From a virus, in the IMG/VR virus record IMGVR_UViG_3300028854_000016, positions 1 through 64,000 of that record: DNA of 64,000 nucleotides; one strand, given 5' to 3'. Under the pieces are notes generated by a model. That model worked only from the letters and a program-made list of their open reading frames with translations. It was not told where the DNA came from and made no database searches. Positions within the stretch are counted from its first letter, which is position 1, and each line of letters starts with the position of its first letter. The position numbers were made by a program, and so were the translations under genes. This document shows, piece by piece, positions 60,449 through 64,000 of this stretch.

Positions 60449-60471
60449 AATAAATTTATTTAGGATATTCT
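60443..60471 (+). promoter_or_regulatory. Sigma70-type early promoter, start codon at predicted +1
   Basis: TTGACA (60443-60448), a 17-nt spacer and TATTCT (60466-60471). The ATG at 60478 follows after exactly 6 nt. An agga at 60462 lies too far upstream (12 nt) and would not be transcribed. Confidence 0.8.
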
Positions 60472-60477
60472 TTATAT

Positions 60478-61047
60478 ATGAATGAAAAAGCACAACTGGC
60501 TGCTGTTCAACAAAATGGTCGTGCAATTGAATACATCGACAATCCAAGCGAAGCTGTGCAACTGGCTGCTGTTCAACAAAATGGTTGTGCAATTTACCAC
60601 ATCAGCAAGCCAAGCGAAGCTGTGCAACTGGCTGCTGTTCAAGAAGATGGTTGTGCAATTGAATACATCAGCAAGCCAAGCGAAGCTGTGCAACTGGCTG
60701 CTGTTCAAGAAGATGGTTATGCAATTCAATTCATCAGCAATCCAAGCGAAGCTATGCAAATGGCTGCTGTTCAACAAAATGGTTATGCAATTCAATTCAT
60801 CAGCAATCCAAGCGAAGCTGTGCAACTGGCTGCTGTTCAAGAAGATGGTTGTGCAATTCAATTCATCAGCAATCCAAGCGAAGCTGTGCAAATGGCTGCT
60901 GTTCAAGAAAATGGTTATGCAATTCAATTCATCAGCAATCCAAGCGAAGCTGTGCAACTGGCTGCTGTTCAACAAAATGGTTGTGCAATTAAATTCATAA
61001 AAAATCCAACAATTAATGTCAAATTAGTGGCTAAATTGCTGTCTTAA
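60478..61047 (+). CDS. Early protein made of eight 22-residue repeats
   Basis: A 189-residue protein. It consists of eight units of the pattern S-E-A-V-Q-L-A-A-V-Q-x-x-G-x-A-I-x-x-I-S-x-P, then a short end. Each is probably a helix pair, giving a solenoid for protein binding; the pattern recalls DUF4116-type repeats. The 49758 protein carries diverged copies behind its ART-like domain. The DNA repeats (66 bp) are very similar, so the array is young. Open frames on the other strand and in another frame are only by-products of the period of 66. Confidence 0.75.
   Translation: MNEKAQLAAVQQNGRAIEYIDNPSEAVQLAAVQQNGCAIYHISKPSEAVQLAAVQEDGCAIEYISKPSEAVQLAAVQEDGYAIQFISNPSEAMQMAAVQQNGYAIQFISNPSEAVQLAAVQEDGCAIQFISNPSEAVQMAAVQENGYAIQFISNPSEAVQLAAVQQNGCAIKFIKNPTINVKLVAKLLS
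60547..61008 (+). repeat. 66-bp tandem coding repeats
   Basis: Copies begin at 60547, 60613, 60679 and every 66 bp onwards, each starting agcgaagctgtgca or a variant. Seven full copies follow a partial first copy at 60478. The spacing is exact. This is a coding repeat, not a CRISPR array. Confidence 0.85.
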
Positions 61048-61077
61048 AATATTCAAAACAAAGCATTTATTTTCTTA

Positions 61078-61106
61078 TTGACAATCAACCCAAAGTTTGA
61101 TAATAT
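61078..61106 (+). promoter_or_regulatory. Sigma70-type early promoter, start codon at predicted +1
   Basis: TTGACA (61078-61083), a 17-nt spacer ending caaagtttga and TAATAT (61101-61106). The ATG at 61113 follows after 6 nt. The upstream aaagcatttattttctta block is shared with the promoters at 101 and 60443. Confidence 0.8.
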
Positions 61107-61112
61107 CTTTAT

Positions 61113-61343
61113 ATGACGAAAACTGAGACTGAAATTCTGAATGAGATAAAAGATCGTGGATATTCTATTATCGAGCATGGTCATGGATTTTTGCGTCATT
61201 CTACATATGGAACTCGACGCATTAATGCTCGTAACAAACTCATTCATAAAGGGTTAGTAAAGATCGATATTAGAGGAACTGAAAAAGATTCTGAACATGG
61301 CCGATCATCCATTTCATATTGGTCAAGAATAATTTCAATTTAA
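61113..61343 (+). CDS. Small early protein, possible winged-helix DNA-binding protein
   Basis: A 76-residue basic protein. 'TETEILNEIKDRGYSIIEHG', then 'GTRRINARNKLIHKGLVKI' has the helix-turn-helix and wing layout of small winged-helix proteins. A C-terminal tail is rich in Ser. From a strong, leaderless-type early promoter, as expected for an early regulator; the function is inferred. Confidence 0.55.
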   Translation: MTKTETEILNEIKDRGYSIIEHGHGFLRHSTYGTRRINARNKLIHKGLVKIDIRGTEKDSEHGRSSISYWSRIISI

Positions 61344-61344
61344 C

Positions 61345-61373
61345 TTGACATTTAATCCAAAGTTTGGTATTCT
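61345..61373 (+). promoter_or_regulatory. Sigma70-type early promoter with normal leader
   Basis: TTGACA (61345-61350), a 17-nt spacer with ccaaagtttgg and TATTCT (61368-61373). Unlike its neighbours it gives a leader of about 21 nt with an agaaagagag ribosome site before the ATG at 61401. Confidence 0.8.
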
Positions 61374-61400
61374 ATCTTTGTTGGACAAGAAAGAGAGCAA

Positions 61401-61835
61401 ATGAACTCATTCACTCGCACGAATCTGGCTGTTCTTCGCAACGATCTGAATACAGCCATTGCGACTGTTGCTGCAAAGCATGGTCTGATTATCTCGCTCG
61501 GTAATTGTCGCTTTACCAATACTGAAGCGCATTTCACAAAGCTGTCAATGATTACGAAGACTCTCCCAAATTCTGCTGTTGTAAATCCGTCTGCTGGATT
61601 TGGCAATGGTAGTGATCCATACAATACAGTTGAAAGCCGCGAGTATTTGCATTTGGCTTATATGTTTAATCTTCCAAAAAATGGACTTGGCTGCAAGTTT
61701 CGCGCTGGCACCACTACATATACTGTGATTGGTCTAAAGGCATCTCGCCGCAAGTATCCGGTGCTCGGTGTTGGTCCTGCTGGTGGCCGCTACAAGTTTG
61801 CTGCTGATACTGTTCGGCGCGGATTGGTGGTTTAA
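61401..61835 (+). CDS. Early protein of unknown function
   Basis: A 144-residue basic protein. 'TAIATVAAKHGLIISLGNCRF' then 'GLGCKFRAGTTTYTVIGLKASRRKYPV' and 'GRYKFAADTVRRGL'. The last part looks like a small beta-barrel that binds nucleic acid (K-F-R-x-G-x-x-Y-x-V-x-G). Similar proteins exist in other large phages without known role. The GC content is higher than in the late genes. Confidence 0.6.
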   Translation: MNSFTRTNLAVLRNDLNTAIATVAAKHGLIISLGNCRFTNTEAHFTKLSMITKTLPNSAVVNPSAGFGNGSDPYNTVESREYLHLAYMFNLPKNGLGCKFRAGTTTYTVIGLKASRRKYPVLGVGPAGGRYKFAADTVRRGLVV

Positions 61836-61837
61836 TT

Positions 61838-62068
61838 ATGATCAATAATCTTGGACATATTAACATCGATCAATTCATTACTGATCTCACTGTTATTGAT
61901 ATTAAGGGAAATGCCGAAGTGCGCGACCTTCTTAAAGATGCCGTTCGTGATATTTTTGGAATCGCTGCTATTTTGGCTACTGATAACAGAAAGAGCAATC
62001 GTCAGTTGATTAATTTGGAAGCAACCAGCGTGATTTTCAAGATGAATACTATCAAAGAGTTGATTTAA
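61838..62068 (+). CDS. Small early hypothetical protein
   Basis: A 76-residue protein, two base pairs after the previous stop. 'HINIDQFITDLTVIDIKGNA' then helices with 'DIFGIAAILATDNRKSNRQL'. No motif. Probably co-transcribed from 61345. Confidence 0.55.
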   Translation: MINNLGHINIDQFITDLTVIDIKGNAEVRDLLKDAVRDIFGIAAILATDNRKSNRQLINLEATSVIFKMNTIKELI

Positions 62069-62070
62069 TC

Positions 62071-62258
62071 ATGAAAATGATTGACGTTTAAAAGAATTTG
62101 TTGATCATAATTGTGATCTAACGGCTAAAGAAGTTGAAATTGAGAAAGGCAAATCAATGATTGAGTATTGTTTGGTAGCTTATACATTTTTGTTTATGAC
62201 ATTTCTTACAGTTGCCCAGATTCGTTTTCGTCGTGCAATGGCAAGAATTGCAAAGTAA
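62071..62258 (+). pseudogene. Small gene with a frameshift; C-terminal membrane segment
   Basis: ATG at 62071 reads M-K-M-I-D-V and stops at 62089. A shift of -1 at gttt continues as L-K-E-F-V-D-H-N-C-D-L-T-A-K-E-V-E-I-E-K, then M-I-E-Y-C and a hydrophobic helix ending in RFRRAMARIAK at the stop 62256-62258. The internal ATG at 62157 (with gagaaagg upstream) could give a 33-residue membrane peptide by itself. A lost base or a real frameshift are both possible. Confidence 0.5.
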
Positions 62259-62328
62259 TGTAAAATGAATTGCATCGTCGTTGCTCAGAGTGTAAGTTTT
62301 AGATAATCTGAATTGAAGGAGTAATAAA

Positions 62329-62619
62329 ATGCTATGGGTTATTAAACAAAGAAGTGATTATCTTACTCTTCGTAGTGATTTAATAACAATACATCGAAAA
62401 GAATCTCATCGCTCTTGCGGAGATGAAGTAGCAAATGCATTTAATTCAATGGTTTGTAAAACTGTTAATCAGTTGGATTCCATTTTTGGAGTTGGATATA
62501 TACAAAAATATTGCACAGAACCAGAGTCAATGTATATATCAGAAAAAAATATTTCCAGAGCGAATAGAATTTTGAAGAGATTGGAGCACGAATACTTGAT
62601 TAAAAAATTAGCAGAATAA
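62329..62619 (+). CDS. Small hypothetical protein
   Basis: A 96-residue basic helical protein beginning MLWVIKQRSDYLTLRSDL after an aaggag ribosome site. It ends R-L-E-H-E-Y-L-I-K-K-L-A-E. No known domain. Followed after 8 nt by the 62628 gene. Confidence 0.55.
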   Translation: MLWVIKQRSDYLTLRSDLITIHRKESHRSCGDEVANAFNSMVCKTVNQLDSIFGVGYIQKYCTEPESMYISEKNISRANRILKRLEHEYLIKKLAE

Positions 62620-62627
62620 AGGAAATT

Positions 62628-62813
62628 ATGACACTTGACGCAGTAATTGAAAATTTAAACCATACTATTGATGGAAAATTGAAATTGCATAAAGAATTGG
62701 TTTCAGCAAATAGTGCTATTTCTAATGTTGTTGCAAAGTTTTTGGAAATCAATATTTGGGAACTAAAAACAATTCTTGGAGATTTAAATACTTTAAAAGA
62801 GGAGAAGCAATGA
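62628..62813 (+). CDS. Small hypothetical protein
   Basis: A 61-residue protein, one long amphipathic helix (VIENLNHTIDGKLKLHKELV and 'NIWELKTILGDLNTLKEE'). Its stop overlaps the next start (ATGA at 62810). Confidence 0.5.
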   Translation: MTLDAVIENLNHTIDGKLKLHKELVSANSAISNVVAKFLEINIWELKTILGDLNTLKEEKQ

Positions 62814-63184
62814 GTACAAGATCAGCAATCATTCGTCAAACAGAAGATGGCACATATGAAGGAATCTACTGTCACTTTGACGGTTATTTGGAAGGAGTTG
62901 GTGCGACTCTGAAAGAGTATTATATTAATCCCAAGAAAGTTGCATTTCTAATGGCACTTGGAGATTTATCATCTCTTGCAGAGAATGTTATGCCAACAAG
63001 ATTCCATTCACTTGATAATCCAGAAAAAGGAGTTACTGTTGCGTATATGCGTGATCTCGGAGAAACTGATTGTGAGAAGAAAATTGGAAAGACGATCAAA
63101 TCAGTTGCAAAACAAATTGAAAATAATGGTTATGTTTATGTATTCAAAGATGGAATTTGGAAGTGCAATGGAAAGAAATTTTAA
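62810..63184 (+). CDS. Conserved phage protein, MSTRSAI family
   Basis: A 124-residue protein. The pattern 'MSTRSAIIRQTEDGTYEGIYCHFDGYLEGVG' and 'FLMALGDLSSL' is found in very many phages of unrelated hosts. The function is unknown throughout the family. Start at 62810, after a gaggagaag ribosome site and on the stop of the previous gene. Confidence 0.8.
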   Translation: MSTRSAIIRQTEDGTYEGIYCHFDGYLEGVGATLKEYYINPKKVAFLMALGDLSSLAENVMPTRFHSLDNPEKGVTVAYMRDLGETDCEKKIGKTIKSVAKQIENNGYVYVFKDGIWKCNGKKF

Positions 63185-63196
63185 CGTTGACTGATT

Positions 63197-63228
63197 AAAA
63201 TGGCCAGAAATTCTCTGACCATTTTTTG
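63197..63228 (+). terminator. Intrinsic terminator
   Basis: The stem aaaatggccagaaa / tctgaccatttt with one mismatch (C-A) and a following T run. Behind the 62810 gene. Confidence 0.75.
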
Positions 63229-63263
63229 AATTAGCCTGAACCCAATATTGAAAGAGAAGGAAT

Positions 63264-63734
63264 ATGAGCACGTACAGAGAACTCATCGCACAGCGCTTGA
63301 ACATCGAGAACGAGTGCTTCAAACTTTCCAAGGAAGCATTCAACAAGCTTCAGGACGCTCGTGTTATCCATGACGAAAACTGGAGACCGGATTTTGACTG
63401 GAGGTTTCCAGATGAAGACACTGAGGATCGGCTCAACCCGGCTCAAGGGTACAAGTTTCACGAGGACGAGGTTACAACCAATGGAATCTGCCTCAATGGG
63501 TATAAGTACGTTGGTGGTGGGGAGAACTACTATGTCAGTATCGTCGTCCCTTTCGACTGTATCGACAACCTTGATTTATTCATTGAAGAGCGGCGTGTCT
63601 TTTACGCAGCCAAAGCGAAGAAACACAGGGAAGCCCGTCAGGCGTATCTCGCTGCACAGAAGATTGAACAAGCAGAGCATGACCGCTTGATGTATGAACG
63701 TCTGAAAACTCAGTTTGAAGGAGCTGCACAATGA
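63264..63734 (+). CDS. Hypothetical protein with higher GC content
   Basis: A 156-residue charged protein. 'ELIAQRLNIENECFKLSKEAF' is helical, the middle 'WRPDFDWRFPDEDTEDRL' is rich in Trp/Asp, and a long C-terminal helix 'EERRVFYAAKAKKHREARQA' ends it. Its DNA is visibly richer in G+C than the region before it. This hints at a different origin or a different gene class. The stop overlaps the next gene. Confidence 0.6.
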   Translation: MSTYRELIAQRLNIENECFKLSKEAFNKLQDARVIHDENWRPDFDWRFPDEDTEDRLNPAQGYKFHEDEVTTNGICLNGYKYVGGGENYYVSIVVPFDCIDNLDLFIEERRVFYAAKAKKHREARQAYLAAQKIEQAEHDRLMYERLKTQFEGAAQ

Positions 63735-64000
63735 ACTACACAATTCTTGCATACAAACCAGACTCTGACGACTACTGCATGGGGTGTGTCAGGGCCAGAT
63801 ACTCTGCTGACTTTGAATATCGCTGCACTGAAAGTCGAGAAGAGGCTGTCAAATTCATCATTGAAAAGTTGAAGGCTAATAAGAAAATGGAGTTCAATGA
63901 ATCAGGATACGAAATAACCATCCTCATCAATGGCAAGGAAGTCGATTCAGGCACATGGCTTGATGAAACTGAAACGTGGGATTATTCAGATAAGGAGACC
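63731..64000 (+). CDS. Hypothetical protein, cut by the window end
   Basis: Open from ATG 63731 to the end of the window: at least 90 residues (MNYTILAYKPDSDDYCMGCV at the start, 'SREEAVKFIIEKLKANKKME', then 'ITILINGKEVDSGTW'). It overlaps the previous stop (ATGA). It shares the higher G+C content of its neighbour. No known family. Confidence 0.6.
   Translation, partial: MNYTILAYKPDSDDYCMGCVRARYSADFEYRCTESREEAVKFIIEKLKANKKMEFNESGYEITILINGKEVDSGTWLDETETWDYSDKET

Noticed and set aside
60472-60975. Antisense and second-frame open frames over the repeat gene
   Set aside because: The 66-bp unit is a multiple of three, so a stop-free frame in one unit is stop-free in all. Only the plus frame starting at 60478 has a promoter at the right distance.
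60547-61008. Possible CRISPR array
   Set aside because: Units are 66 bp without spacers, and they encode a continuous protein repeat. No cas genes nearby.

Overview
The window is a piece of the genome of a large, AT-rich, T4-like contractile-tailed phage. Diagnostic genes are the prohead protease gp21, scaffold gp22, major capsid gp23, portal gp20, terminase gp16/gp17, sheath gp18, tube gp19, sheath terminator gp15, SSB gp32 and recombinase UvsX with a UvsY-like partner. Most late genes follow a T4-type late box (consensus close to ATAAATAC). There are no tRNAs, rRNAs, photosynthesis genes or CRISPR arrays in view. The host cannot be fixed from the sequence; an AT-rich aquatic Gram-negative bacterium is an inference.

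Layout. 1-2635: an early promoter with a metallopeptidase/VWA gene, a truncated HNH gene and a conserved phage protein. 2678-8707: two gp26-like baseplate paralogs (minus strand), the tape-measure candidate, a GNAT-like protein and a homing endonuclease. 8710-19472: head module (portal with intein, four small proteins, prohead core protein, gp21, a GIY-YIG endonuclease, gp22, gp23). 19500-24345: endonuclease remnant, signal-peptide-bearing fibre/hydrolase, a structural protein and a membrane protein. 24346-28752 (minus): NUDIX, gp15, gp14-like protein and a homing endonuclease. 28848-35098: three ADP-ribosyltransferase-like paralogs, gp13-like neck protein, homing endonuclease, small proteins and dNMP kinase. 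35204-45502: sheath, tube, tube-initiator-like protein, gp4, gp16 and two broken homing endonucleases. 45514-54508: zinc-finger polyprotein-like giant, small proteins, an ADP-ribosyltransferase-like protein fused to repeats, terminase gp17 and a structural protein. 54697-58163: replication/recombination genes, with uvsX broken into two genes by a split intein. 58187-60158 (minus): small early genes. 60478-64000: early genes with strong sigma70-type promoters.

Three themes stand out. First, mobile elements are very dense. Seven loci belong to one Vsr-like (EDxHD) homing endonuclease family, five of them full length or frameshifted and two remnants. HNH and GIY-YIG genes, a cis-splicing intein in gp20 and a split intein in uvsX add to this; the uvsX split carries an endonuclease remnant between its halves. 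Second, about fifteen proteins begin with a short peptide resembling the T4 capsid-targeting sequence (M-K/N/I-x-x-E-I/L). Among them are five paralogs with an Arg/Ser/Glu ADP-ribosyltransferase-like pattern and GNAT-like proteins. I read this as an expanded set of proteins packaged in the head and injected into the host. Third, at least three early and three late promoters place the start codon exactly at the predicted transcription start with no Shine-Dalgarno, so leaderless mRNAs are predicted in both expression classes.
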